Positions 22,390 to 33,232 of a DNA stretch of 64,000 bases are shown piece after piece. The DNA comes from Stomoxys calcitrans (lineage: Eukaryota; Arthropoda; Insecta; Diptera; Muscidae). The notes beneath the pieces are model-generated. The model made no database searches and was not told the origin of the DNA. It saw nothing but the letters and a program-made list of their open reading frames with translations. The stretch's first letter is position 1; each line of letters starts with the position of its first letter. The position numbers were made by a program, and so were the translations under genes. The stretch is taken from positions 62,079,820 through 62,143,819 of the forward strand of contig NC_081554.1 in assembly GCF_963082655.1 (NCBI RefSeq), in the 5' to 3' direction.

Positions 22390-24540
22390 CATACCCACTA
22401 CCGTAGGATGGGGTATAATTATCTAGTCACTCCGTTTGTAACACCTCGAAATATTGATCTCATCTAGTGCATATATATTCTTGATCGTTTCGACATTTTG
22501 AGTTGATCTAGCCATGTCGGTCCGTCCGTCTACTGAAATCACGATAGCGGTCGAGCGCGAATAGCTAGCCACTTGATATTTTGCACAGATTCTTCCTATT
22601 GACGAAGGTAATAAAGGATTGTAAATGGATCATATCGGTTTAGATTTGTATATATGTCCCATATAAACCGATTTCGCGGTCATTGGGGATTGTGAATTGT
22701 TCATACCGGTTAAGATTTGGAAATAGCTCCCATATAAACCTCTCTCCCGAATTGATTTGTTGAACAATTATAAGTCGCGACTTTTGTTCGATTTGGCTGA
22801 AATTTCGCACATGATGTTCTGCTATGATTACCAAAAATTGTGCTAACTACGGTCTATAACCTGATAGAGGTGCCATACAAACTGATCTCCCTATTTGATA
22901 TATTGGGTCTTTACAGACCGCGATTTTTCCCGATTTGGCTAAAATTTTGCACATAGTGTTTTGTTATGATTTCCAACAACTTTGTCTTGTACGGTCCAAA
23001 TCGTTCTTTAACCTGATATAGCTCCCATGCAAACCGACCTCCCGGTTAGACTTCTTCAGCCCCTGGAAACCGCATGTTTTTGCCAATTTGACTAAAATTT
23101 TGCACAAAGTCTTCTATTATGACTTCCAACAAGTACGGTTCAAATCGGTCAAGAACCTGATATAGCTCCCATACAAATCTCCCGATTTGAGATATGAGCC
23201 CTTACAGGCCGCGATTTTTTTCCGAATGGGCTGAAATTTAGCACATAGTTCTTTGTAATGGCTTTCAACAATCGCTTCAAGTACGGTCCAAATTGATCTA
23301 TAACCTGATATAGCTCCCATATAAGCCGATCTCCCAAATTAACTTCTTAAGCCCCTGGAAGCCGCAATTTTTGTCCAATTTGGCTGACATTTTGCATGCA
23401 GTGTTCTGTTATGACTGGCAATAACTGTGCCTAGAACGGTTCAAATCGGTATTTAACCAGATATAGTTGCTGAACGCCTGGGTTCGAATCCTGGCGAGAC
23501 CATCAGAAAAAAATTTTCACCGGTGGTTTTCCCCTCCTAATGCTGGCGATATTTGTGAGGTACTATGCCATGTAAAACTTCTCTCCAAAGAGGTGTCGCA
23601 CTGCGGCTCGCCGTTCGGACTCGGCTATAAAAAGAGGCCCCTTTTCATTGAGCTTGAACTTGAATCGGACTGCACTCATTGATATGTGAGAAGTTTGCCC
23701 CTGTTCCTTAGTGGAATGTTCATGGGCAAAATTTGCATTTGCAGTTCCCATATAAACCGGTCTTCTGATGTGACTTCTTGAACCCCTGGAAGCAGCAATT
23801 TTTGTCCGATTTCTGTTATGACTACCAAGTATGGTGAAAATCGGTCTATAACCTGATACATCTCCCATATAAACCATTCTCCCCATTTGGGGATTGCAAA
23901 TGGGTCATATCGGTTCAGATTTGGATATCGCTGCCATATAAACTGATCTCCGGATTTGACTTCTTGGGCCCTTGAAAGCCGATTTGTCCGATTTTTTGCA
24001 CATGGTGTTCTGTTGTAGTTTTCAACGACTGTGCCAAGTATGGTCCAAGTCAGTTTATAACCTGATATAGCTCCCATATAAGCCAATCTCCCGATTTGAT
24101 TTCTTGAGTCCCTGAAAGCCGCAATTTGTTGTCCGATTTGGGTGAAATTTCGCATGTGGTGTTCTGTTATGACTTCCGACAACTGTGCAAAGTACGGTCT
24201 AAATGATATACAATAACTCCCATATAAAACTATCTCCCGATTTGATTTGAGTCCTTACAAGACGCAATTTTTGTCCGTTTTGGCTGAAATTTTGCCTGTG
24301 GTATTATGTTATGACTTCCAACAACTATTACAACTGTTCCAAGTACGGTCTAAATTTATTCATAACCTGATATAGCTCCCATATAAACCGATTTCCTGAT
24401 TTGACTTTCTGAGTCCTAACAAGCCTCAATTTTTGTCCGGTTTGGCAGGCAATTTTTGCACATTGTGGTCTGTTACTTCCAATAACTGTGTCAAGTACGA
24501 TCCAAATCGGTCTATAACCTGATTTAGCTCTCATATTTTA
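22390..24540 (-). repeat. Array repeat, minus orientation, long (about 2.1 kb)
   Basis: Reversed common end at 22390-22590 (ACCGTAGGATGGGGTATAAT, TCACTCCGTTTGTAACACCT), then about a dozen units of roughly 150-160 bp with GATATAGCTCCCATATAAAC, CGATTTGACTTCTTGAGCCC-like and GTTCTGTTATGACTTCCAAC words. A SINE lies in the middle. Units are diverged from one another; none codes for protein. Confidence 0.85.
23469..23743 (+). mobile_element. SINE, 5'-truncated, inside the array repeat
   Basis: It begins GCTGAACGCCTGGGTTCGAA (perfect box B, box A lost), then GGCGATATTTGTGAGGTACT, GCGGCTCGCCGTTCGGACTC and the tail TGGGCAAAATTTGCATTTGC. Array units flank it on both sides. Confidence 0.88.
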
Positions 24541-24672
24541 GCAGAATCTATGGTGGTGGGTTCCCAAGATTCTGCTCGGCTGAACTAGACCAAATCGGTC
24601 TATAGCCTGATTTAGCTCTCATATTTTAGCAGAATCTATGGTGGTGGGTTCCCAAGATTCTGCTCGGTTGAA
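24500..24672 (-). repeat. Tandem duplication of about 85 bp at the edge of the array
   Basis: CCAAATCGGTCTATAGCCTG-type sequence followed by CTCTCATATTTTAGCAGAAT, TGGTGGTGGGTTCCCAAGAT and TCTGCTCGG occurs twice in succession with almost no difference, so it is a recent duplication. Confidence 0.85.
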
Positions 24673-24773
24673 CTTAGCACGCTTTTACTTGCGCACAATA
24701 AGTCGATTACGGGTTTAGGTGAATGTTCATAGTGGCATGGGAGTACCCCCTCTTCAATCTAACATACCCTAAC
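24673..24773 (+). mobile_element. LINE-R 3' end fragment
   Basis: GCGCACAATAAGTCGATTAC, GGTTTAGGTGAATGTTCATA and the final CTTCAATCTAACATACCCTA match the 3' end of LINE-R (compare 981-1075). Only about 100 bp remain. Confidence 0.75.
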
Positions 24774-25110
24774 ATTTTATCCGATTTGTGTGAAATTTTA
24801 AACAGTAAGTTGTATTAAGACTCCCTACACCTGAACCGTATATGGTCCAGATCGGATCATATTTACATATAGCTGCCATATAGGCCGAGCAGTCGATTCA
24901 AGATCTGAAGCCCCTTAAAGCCGCATTTATTACCCGATTTCATTGAAATTTTGAACTGTTGCTTGTATAAAGCTTCTCGGCACCTGAATATGATTAAGAT
25001 CGGCCTATATTTGGATATCAGTATGGATATAGCAGAGTTATAACAAAAGAGGATAATGAATATATCCCTGGTGGTGGGTATCAAAAGTTCGGTACCGCCG
25101 AACTTAATCC
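24774..25110 (-). repeat. Array repeat fragment
   Basis: CCGATTTGTGTGAAATTTTA, GGATCATATTTACATATAGC and TGCCATATAGGCCGAGCAG are diverged array units. It ends in CCTGGTGGTGGGTATCAAAA. Confidence 0.65.
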
Positions 25111-25936
25111 ATTTTTAATTGGTTTTGTTATTTTTCCTCCAGTATATGAAGACGGTCCATAAGCATTTAAGTCAGACAAACATTCCCACATGCTATACAT
25201 GACCACTATGTTCCTATTCCTCTTGCATATTTCTTTTTTCATAGCTAATATGGCCTTTACCCCTCAAACCGCTCTATTTATTTTGCCTTAAATACTCATT
25301 TCCTCGCTTCATTAAGCAATTATAACAAATTGTTTTACTTTCATATTAGTTGTAATTTGTTTAAGACCTAACATCTAATAGCACGTCAAACAAATAATAT
25401 CCCATATTGACATAGATTCAGATAGATTTAGCTAGAATGTCTGTTTCCACGTTGGCTGGTAACACAATGTTGTTCAGCGCTGAAGCCTTATGCATTTACA
25501 ATTCAAGGTGAATATGGTGAACACCACCAGCCAATCCGTTGACCGGAATAACGCAACGTTAGAACAATTTGAGACATGACCTAATGATAACAATTGACAT
25601 TAGAAACCAAAGAAGATCTTTGTCTGTCCGCAAGCTAAAAAAAATCTTGACATAATTCCTTTGGCAAATAATGCAGGCACCTCACAAAACCGTCTAAGGC
25701 AAATGATGTGTGAAAGAAAGTAGGCTGTTGAAGGTGGAAGGTTATGGTGTCTGTGCCGAATTCGAGGAATTAGAAAATTGCCAATGTAGGGGAAAAAAAC
25801 AAACAATTACCTATTCATTCTAAGTGATACCAATTGAAAAGGGATTATAAAAAATGAAAAAACAATACCTGTAATCATGGATCATCTGCTATGCTTTGAA
25901 GAAATATGTAAGGGAATGAGACATAAACAAGTGCAA
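25111..25936. other. Intron sequence, no gene seen
   Basis: AT-rich, with no long frame and no repeat family that I recognise. It may be original intron. Confidence 0.4.
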
Positions 25937-26020
25937 ATGCAAATTTTGGCCATGAACATTCCACTAAGGAACAGGGGCAAACTTCTCACATATCAATGAA
26001 TGCAGTCCGATTCACGTGGA
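25937..26020 (-). mobile_element. SINE 3' tail fragment
   Basis: TTGGCCATGAACATTCCACT, AAGGAACAGGGGCAAACTTC and ATATCAATGAATGCAGTCCG match the reverse of the SINE tail. It stops at CACGTGGA; the body and tRNA head are missing. Confidence 0.8.
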
Positions 26021-26036
26021 TTTTATTTATCTTATA

Positions 26037-26633
26037 AAGGGTGATTTTTTTGAGGTTAGGATTTTCATGCATTAGTATTTGACAGATCACGTGGGATTTC
26101 AGACATGGTGTCAAAGAGAAAGATGCTCAGTATGCTTTGACATTTCATCATGAATAGACTTACTAACGAGCAACGCTTGCAAATCATTGAATTTTATTAC
26201 CAAAATCAGTGTTCGGTTCGAAATGTGTTCTTTCACCGTTCAGCGATGAGGCTCATTTCTGGTTGAATGGCTACGTAAATAAGCAAAATTGCCGCATTTG
26301 GAGTGAAGAGCAACCAGAAGCCGTTCAAGAACTGCCCATGCATCCCGAAAAATGCACTGTTTGGTGTGGTTTGTACGCTGGTGGAATCATTGGACCGTAT
26401 TTTTTCAAAGATGCTGTTGGACGCAACGTTACGGTGAATGAACACATTTCGAACCGAACACTGATTTTGGTAATAAAATTCAATGATTTGCAAGCGTTGC
26501 TCGTTAGTAAGTCTATTCATGATGAAATGTCAAAGCATACTGAGCATCTTTCTCTTTGACACCATGTCTGAAATCCCACATGATCTGTCAAATACTAATG
26601 CATGAAAATCCTAACCTCAAAAAAATCACCCTT
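26037..26633 (+). mobile_element. Foldback-like Tc1/mariner derivative, copy 1
   Basis: 597 bp with inverted arms of 194 bp (26037-26230 and 26440-26633), flanked by TA. The arms are nearly identical in inverted orientation and each encodes the same transposase start (MNRLTNEQRLQIIEFYYQNQ on the + strand at the left arm, on the - strand at the right arm). The 209-bp centre encodes a fragment of the catalytic domain (FSDEAHFWLNGYVNKQNC, then GGIIGPYFFKDAVGRNVTVN). Only the first catalytic aspartate is left. It must depend on a full-length relative for movement. Confidence 0.9.
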
Positions 26634-26986
26634 TATATAAAATTGAATTTGTTCAAGAACGACTAAGCCGATTACCTGGAAAATGTCACAGATTTTGTAG
26701 GTTTGTCTGAAAGGAAACATAGGCTATGTAATTTTTTGATATCGGAAGGGGGCGGACCCTCCCCCTTACCACAAAAGTACTACCCAAAAATAAAATTGGA
26801 CTGATCGGGACAATATGGAACTCAAATGAAAGGTATTCGGGAGTAGATTGCGGATATGGTTAATAATTTGTTGATTTCGGAAGAGGGCGGACCCACCCCC
26901 GTTACCCAAAATCAAAAGTGAACCGATCGGGACAATATGGGTATCAAATAAAAGGTATTGGAAAATAGAATACAAATAAAGCATTA

Positions 26987-27214
26987 TTGGGTAGTAATTG
27001 CGGATTTTTATCATATAGTCGGCGTTGAAAAATTTTTTCACAGCTTGTGACTCTGTAATTGCATTCTTTCTTCTGTCAGTTATCAGCTGCTACTTTTAGC
27101 TTGCTTTAGGAAAAAGTGTAAAAAAGTATATTTGATTACAGTTCATTCTAAGTTTTATAAAAAATGCATATACTTTCTTTTAAAAAATCCGCAATTACTT
27201 TTTGGGCAACCCAA
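26987..27214 (-). mobile_element. mariner-type MITE, copy 2
   Basis: Opposite orientation to copy 1. The left TIR has lost about 9 bp (TTGGGTAGTAATTGCGG); the right TIR is intact. TA is present on both sides. Confidence 0.9.
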
Positions 27215-27858
27215 TAGAATACGAATATAGTCCAAGTACCCATTGGGCCGCCCCAACCCCAAAATTCCTCCAAACAGACATATTGGACATTCATGTTAAT
27301 ACGGGCCTCAAATAAAAGGTATTCGGGAGTAGATTACGAATCTGGCATACAATATCAGATCGAAGTATAGGGGGTCAACCTACCCCCCAAAAACGCCTTA
27401 AATGGGCATATGACCCTTCATGACTAAATGGGACACGATTTGTTTGTTTGTTACGTTCAAAAATAGCTGAACCGATTTTCTTAAAATTGTCACAGATTGT
27501 TTAAGTTTGTCTGGAAGTAAACGTAGGCTATATAAGTTTTACATATCGGATGCGGGTGGTCTCTCCCCCCTAACCCAAAAACGCCATCCAAAACCAGGAG
27601 AGGACCGATAGGCACAATATGGATATCAAATGAAAGGTATTGGAGACTAGAAAACGAACATCGTATTAAAATTTGGATTCAAGTACCCAGCGGGCCTCCA
27701 CGACCAAAAACTCCTCTAAACAGATATATGCGACGCTCATATCATTATGGGTCTCAAATGAAAAGTATTCGACAGTAGATTACAAATATTAGGTCCAAGT
27801 AATGGGAGGTCGGTCCACCCCCAAGTACCCCCAAACAGGCATATTAGCCGACCATGTA

Positions 27859-28084
27859 TTGGGTTGCCCAAAAAGTAATTGCGGATTTTTTAAAAGAAAG
27901 TAAATGCATTTTTAATGAAACTTTAATCAAATATTCTTTTTTTACACTTTTTTTCTAAAGCAAGCTAAAAGTAACAGCTGATAACTGACAGAAGAAAGAA
28001 TGCAATTACAGAGTCACAAGCTGTGAAAAAATTTGTCAACGCCGACTATATGAAAAATCCGCAATTACTTTTTGGGCAACCTAA
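27859..28084 (+). mobile_element. mariner-type MITE, copy 3
   Basis: 226 bp with both TIRs (the right with one change, GGGCAACCTAA) and a TA duplication. It has a small internal deletion relative to copy 1 near AATGAAACTTTAATC. Confidence 0.92.
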
Positions 28085-29097
28085 TATATATGTAACTCAA
28101 ATGAAAGGTATTTGGGAATAGACTACGACTATGACATTAAAATTTGTGTTCAAGTCTAGGTGGCGCTTTTCTTTCAAAAATAAGTCAAATAGGTTGATTG
28201 ACCCACTACGACAATATGGGACTCAAATGAAAGGTATTTGAGGGAAGCAAACGAATTTGATATCCAATTTTGGAGCCAAGTGTTTGGTTGTACGCCCTAA
28301 AGCGCCCCCTAAACTGAATTTCATTTCCGATTATGGCAATATGGAGATCAAATCAACGGTATTTGGGAGTAAAGAACGAATTTGATATCTATTTTCTGGG
28401 CAAAGTGTCGGTGGCCGCCCAGCCCCAAAACACCCTCCAAACATTTCATATTTAATGACCATAGCAATATGGGGCTGATATAAAATGGATTTGGGAGTGC
28501 AGCACGAATTTGATATCCATATTTGACTCGAAATTTCCGAGTGCCATCCCTCCCTTAAAAAGCTTAAGTCTTTACCCTAATTTTCAAAACCACCACATCT
28601 CGGAGATTGGTAACGCGAATCGTTCGAATTTTTTTTGCACTCTCACAGTCAAACAAACAACAAAACGTGGTTTCTATTCTTGGGGTCGGGTGCCTCGTCC
28701 AAATCCCGCCAAAAGGATATATAGACCAGTCACGACAATATAGAGCTCAAACGAAAGGTGCATGAGAGAAGAAAAAAACGAATTTGATATCCAATTGAAG
28801 AGCCATATATTTGGGGAACTGTCCCACCCGAAAACAACTCCCTGATTTTCTGGAAATTGATACTTATATTCGGGACAAAGTCCCTGGGGTCCATCTCACC
28901 CTCAAACAGAATTTATTTACCGATCAAGCCATTATGGGGCTCATATAAAATGTATGTGAAAGTAGAACACGAAGCGTATATTTACATTAAGGGCCAAGTG
29001 TCTCTCTAAACCGGAAATATTTACCAATACAATAATATTGGACTCAAAAGAAAGGTATTTGGGAGTGGAGTAAAAATTTACCCAGAGATTGAGAAGG

Positions 29098-29295
29098 GCC
29101 AAACTTCTCACACATCAATGAAAGCTTTCCGATTCAAGTTTAAACTCAATGACAAGGGACTTTTTTATCGCCGAGTCAGAATGGCGTGCCGCAGAGCGAC
29201 TTCTCTTTGTGGAGAATTGTTTACATGATCATGCATGGCAAATGTCGCCAGCATTAAGAGGGGATCACCACCGCTTAAATTTTATAGCCAGGATT
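29098..29295 (-). mobile_element. SINE fragment
   Basis: GGGCCAAACTTCTCACACAT, CGATTCAAGTTTAAACTCAA, GAATGGCGTGCCGCAGAGCG and CCAGCATTAAGAGGGGATCA match the reversed SINE body. The head is absent after about 29295. Confidence 0.8.
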
Positions 29296-29572
29296 TGGCT
29301 ACAGAGGCACGAATTTGATATACACATTCAGGGCGAAGTGATCCAACCCTAAAAAGACATTAAAGAGTTAAAGAAGGCGCAGCGTGGCGGACCCGGTTCG
29401 GATAGTACGACATAAAATCGCCAAGAAACCACCAAATTGTTGCATTTGGTGGTTGCAACAACCCGTTTCCAGAAATCTCACTCCTAAGAATTTTGAGAAA
29501 ATTTTGTGTGTAATTTGTTTGGACGTAAAAAAAATTGAGGACTTTCGACAAGCCAATTTTTCCCTCAAAATA

Positions 29573-29788
29573 TTGGGTTGCCCAAAAAGTAATTGCGGAT
29601 TTTTTAAAAGAAAGTAAATGCATTTTTAATAAAACTTAGAATGAACTTTAATCAAATATACTTTTTTACACTTTTTTTCTAAAGCAAGCTGAAAGTCACA
29701 GCTGATAACTGACAGAAGAAAGAATGCAATTACAGAGTCACAAGCTGTGAAAAAATTTGCAACATTTGCAAATTTTTGGGCAACCCAA
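29573..29788 (+). mobile_element. mariner-type MITE, copy 4
   Basis: The left TIR is intact. The right part is shortened (CAACATTTGCAAATTTTTGG replaces the usual end before GGGCAACCCAA). TA is present on both sides. Confidence 0.88.
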
Positions 29789-30405
29789 TATGAACTTTTA
29801 TGCTGGTAAAAATTTGTTTAACTAATTTCATTCGTCCACTTGCCAATACATATTTCATTGGACTGGCTCTTTCCTTACTCGTGCAAGAATTTTTCTTAGA
29901 CAGCTCTATCCTTGGTGCCTTTCAACCCATTCGTCTTTAATAAGATAAGTTCGGACGGGACGAATTTGAAATACCTCCACTTATATTAAAGTGTCCCAAA
30001 AAACCAAAGGTTTTTTTTTGAAACGCATAGCCTTTATTTTTTTTTTTTTTTGTCATTTTGATCGACATAAGCAAAATACGAAATATTATGGCAATAGGTT
30101 AACGATAATCTATGCCGCCAGGGCGCACAGTGGAGAAAAATCGAAAAAAAAGAACTGGTCAAACATATACGGTGTGAGAAGGGGAAGAGATATTTCTTCT
30201 TTCTTTCAAAGCCTTAAGCAATCCGGGCTCCTTTTAAAAAGCCCGTAAGTTGGTCACCACGGCATTTCGAAAATTTGTTGGAGCTGGTTTTAGGATATTC
30301 GATTGTTACACCCACCACCATAGGATTATCGTGCCTCTGGCATTCCATCCAGAAAAAGGGGAAAAAATGCAGTTTTCTGACAACGAAAAATCAAATTGAA
30401 AAAAA
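29789..30405. other. Mixed intron sequence and dispersed repeat scraps
   Basis: 30018-30150 (GAAACGCATAGCCTTTATTT, then GCGCACAGTGGAGAAAAATC) resembles 11727-11810 and 12686-12718, another low-copy repeat. ACCCACCACCATAGGATTAT at 30309 is a scrap of the array-repeat end. No gene is visible. Confidence 0.45.
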
Positions 30406-31722
30406 CTCTAGGTTAGGTTAAAAAGAGGGTGCATCTAAATATTAATCTGCCCCATGCCACTATAGACATACACCTAAGCCAGTAATCGGCTTGTTGTGCG
30501 CTCAAAAAACAAAAAAGTTACCTTGAAAAAGAAAATTTTAAATCCTTAATCGTTTTCTCTACCACCCCCTAAGTTGGTTCATGCCTGGTGTCATGTCCCC
30601 ACTTAAGTACCAGTGTCTTTTAGCCGCGAAAGCCGGTTAATGAGATAGAAAAAGCTCCAACGTCTCATCATCTTCCCTACATGCCCTACACATGCTATCA
30701 CTTACCCCACCTATTTTGCATAAGTGAGCTCGTAGTCCTATGTGTTCCGTCATGACATCAAAAGCTATACTGACCTCCTTCTTACTTCCTTTCAGTAATA
30801 GCCTCGTCCTCTCACGATCCGGGTCACCCCATAGGATTTTCATCCTACCGACTGTTTCGCTGTTTCACAGTGTGTTTGTGGCCCACGCCCTCAAATAGGA
30901 CTACGTCGACCCGAAAGGCTTCGGGTTAACCAAGTTTATTGACGGCAGTTCTCCGACCTTTATTGCCAAATCGTCTGTCCTTTCATTCCCAGGTACTCCG
31001 TTATGGACCGGCACCTAAACGATGCAGGTTTTGCCATCCCCAGAGAAGGCGTTAATCTCCTTACACTGCAAGACTGTTCCTGACCTTACCCTTCTGGTTG
31101 TTATTGCCCTTATGGTCATTTTACTGTCCGTAAAGATGTTTACAATCGATGTCCTCGCGTTAATATCACACCACCTAAAGCATTCCGTGATCGCCCGGAT
31201 CTCTGCCTGCAGGACCGTATTATGGTCAGGCGTTCTAAAACAGATCTCAGTCCCTAGGGTTTCAATGTTGACTCGCAGGCCCACTCTTTTCCCTAGCTTT
31301 GATCCATCCGTGTAACATGATCTTCCAGACGGCAATACTAGGGTTCCGTCAGTCCAAGACTGTGCCGCTGGCAGCAGTGCCTCGCACTCGACTTCAAGTG
31401 TTTTCTCAGGTATCCGATCGGAAACCGCTTCCCTTTCTTTCAGGTTTCCTATCGTAGCCTCGATTATACCGCGATGGTATGACATGCTCCTATCCCCAAT
31501 CCAATACCATAACCGCAATGGCTGCCTCTCACTTTATTTGTATGGTAATTTGTGGGATATCTAGAATAGTGTCCAGTGTCCAGCGCCTATGCCAAGACAA
31601 CATATTCTCTGAACTTGTTGTATGGTCCTAACGCTGCACTTTTTCTTTATAGCAGTCCACCAAACTACAGAGGCATAATTAAGTATTGGTCTAATCACAT
31701 TCCTGCAAAGCCAGTGGACCGT
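30406..31722 (-). mobile_element. LINE-R, minus strand, 5'-truncated copy
   Basis: The 3' end (AGGTTAGGTTAAAAAGAGGG) is on the left. The minus-strand reading 31518-31015 gives VECEALLPAAQSWTDGTLVL, SGRSCYTDGSKLGKRVGLRV and VNIFTDSKMTIRAITTRRVR: a well preserved RNase H domain with DGS, the following glutamate-bearing helix (AEIRAITECFRWC) and TDSK. The C-terminal zinc-finger-like part (CRACREDDETLELFLSH) is at 30637-30843. At the right end it passes into an array unit at about 31722. Confidence 0.88.
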
Positions 31723-32030
31723 AACCTGATTTCTCTCACATATAAAACAATCTCCCGATTTTATTTCTTGAGCCCCTATACGGCGCAATACTTATCTGAT
31801 TGGCTGAAATTTTGCACAATAACTTCTACTATGGTCCCCAACATCCAAACCAAGTATGATCCGAATCGGCCCATAAATTGACACAGCTCCAATAGAATAC
31901 CAATTTTTATCCATTATCCTTTCTTTGTCTACAAAGATTTACCGGGAAAAAATTTTGATAAATACGGTCCATGGTAGAGGGTATATAAGATTCGACCCGG
32001 CCGAACATAGCATGATTTTACTTCTTATTT
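31723..32030 (-). repeat. Array repeat fragment
   Basis: CGTAACCTGATTTCTCTCAC, ACAATCTCCCGATTTTATTT and CTTGAGCCCCTATACGGCGC are array units. It closes with GTCCATGGTAGAGGGTATAT and GACCCGGCCGAACATAGCAT, the reverse of an end also seen at 35435-35490. Confidence 0.7.
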
Positions 32031-32187
32031 ATAACGATTTTGTTTTTCAATAAATGTTATGTACGGACAAAATGCCTTTTATGAGCTCAAAAAGTTTCTA
32101 GGATGGTAGTTTACGGAATCTTCACCTGAAAAGGTTTGGACTCTCCATTCATGGCGTGAATATTAAACATGGCTATCCCCCAATTGA

Positions 32188-32504
32188 GGCCACCATAGCG
32201 CAGAGTTTAGCATGTCCGCCTATGACGCTGAACGACTGGGTTCGAATCCTGGCGAGGCCATCAGAAAAAAAATTTTAGCGGTGGTTTTCCCTCCTAATGC
32301 TGGCAACATTTGTGAGGTACTATGCCATATAAAACTTCTCTCCAAAGTGGTGTCGCACTGCGGCACGCCGTTCGGACTCGGCTATAGAAAGGAGGCCCCT
32401 TATCATTGAGCTTAAAACGTACATCGGACTGCACTCATTGACATGTGAGAAGTTTACCCATGTTGCTTAGTGGAAGGTTCATGGGCAAAATTTGCATTTG
32501 CATT
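32188..32504 (+). mobile_element. tRNA-derived SINE, full length, 10-bp target duplication (reference copy)
   Basis: CCCCAATTGA flanks it at 32178-32187 and 32505-32514, which fixes the element at 317 bp, from GGCCACCATAGCGCAGAGTT to AAAATTTGCATTTGCATT. Box A is at about 32195-32206 and a perfect box B (GGTTCGAATCC) at 32239-32249. The body contains TGCTGGCAACATTTGTGAGG, CTGCGGCACGCCGTTCGGAC and TTATCATTGAGCTTAAAA. There is no poly(A) tail; the tail is TTTGCATTTGCATT. Transcription would be by RNA polymerase III from the internal boxes. Confidence 0.93.
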
Positions 32505-32555
32505 CCCCAATTGAAGATTTTGGACCCAAAAAAGTCATATTTATTTTTACGGATT

Positions 32556-32762
32556 TCATAGCCATCGTGGCGCAGAGGTCATTATATTCGGCTATTAGGA
32601 TTTACACCTGGTTTCGAATCTGGGTGAGAACGTCCGAAAAAAATTGTGTGCAGTGATCATCCCCTCCTAATGCTGGTGACATTTGTGATGTACTGTACCA
32701 TTTGAAAAAATGGTATAGCATCCATGTAAAAACTTCTACTCAAAGAAGTTCCGCAATGCGCC
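32556..32762 (+). mobile_element. SINE, diverged and 3'-truncated
   Basis: ATAGCCATCGTGGCGCAGAG (box A) and GGTTTCGAATC (box B) are followed by CCCCTCCTAATGCTGGTGAC. It is cut at CCGCAATGCGCC, directly followed by CCTTACCTAACCTAACCTTA, a scrap like the LINE-R end. Confidence 0.82.
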
Positions 32763-33222
32763 AACCTTACCTAACCTAACCTTACAATCATTGAATTTCA
32801 AATTGCCTCGGTAAACATTCATTGATAATTGTGGGAAAAATTGCAATCTGGTTTTGATAGCTGCGAAATTTTCCAAAAGTGAACTTTTGGGACCTCTCAA
32901 CATCATCGCATAAAGTGGTCTAGACCGAACTATTATCCGAATTATTTTTGTATCTTTGTCTGATCGCTATAGTCAGCCGGCCATCGAGTCGGATGCAGCT
33001 AATGACCACCAAAATTTTATTTAAAAGTGAGAAAACGGTTTCTTTAAGCTTCATGAAGTCATAATAAGCTATTCGGCACGATTCGTTGATAGGCTAGATC
33101 ATCCACCAGTACCGAGGTGAATTATTTCCGTTCATCTGAATGAACCATAGTTCCATAGCTTCTTAACTATAGTAGCCTGTAATAAAAACTACCCCCAGCG
33201 AAATATCTAGTGTGCCTCTTAT
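32763..33222. other. Intron sequence, no gene seen
   Basis: After a short CCTAACCTAACC scrap the sequence is AT-rich and unassigned. Its right end supplies the target site (AACCATACAT) of the next LINE-R copy. Confidence 0.45.
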
Positions 33223-33232
33223 AACCATACAT

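Larger units (their letters stand above)
26634..29095 (+). repeat. Second array-repeat family, units of roughly 140-160 bp, diverged
   Basis: Repeated words are CAATATGGGACTCAAATGAA, AGGTATTTGGGAGTAGATTA, CGAATTTGATATCCAATTTT and CCCCAAAACACCCTCCAAAC. The first unit is preceded by a distinct leader (CCGATTACCTGGAAAATGTC, repeated at about 27460-27500). About 14 units are recognisable. Two MITEs have landed in it. This family shares no words with the other array repeat. It does not code. Confidence 0.75.

Noticed and set aside
32188..32260. Functional tRNA gene
   Set aside because: The tRNA-like head with boxes A and B occurs in many copies, each followed by the same 240-bp body and flanked by target duplications, and it does not give a clean cloverleaf. 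It is a SINE.
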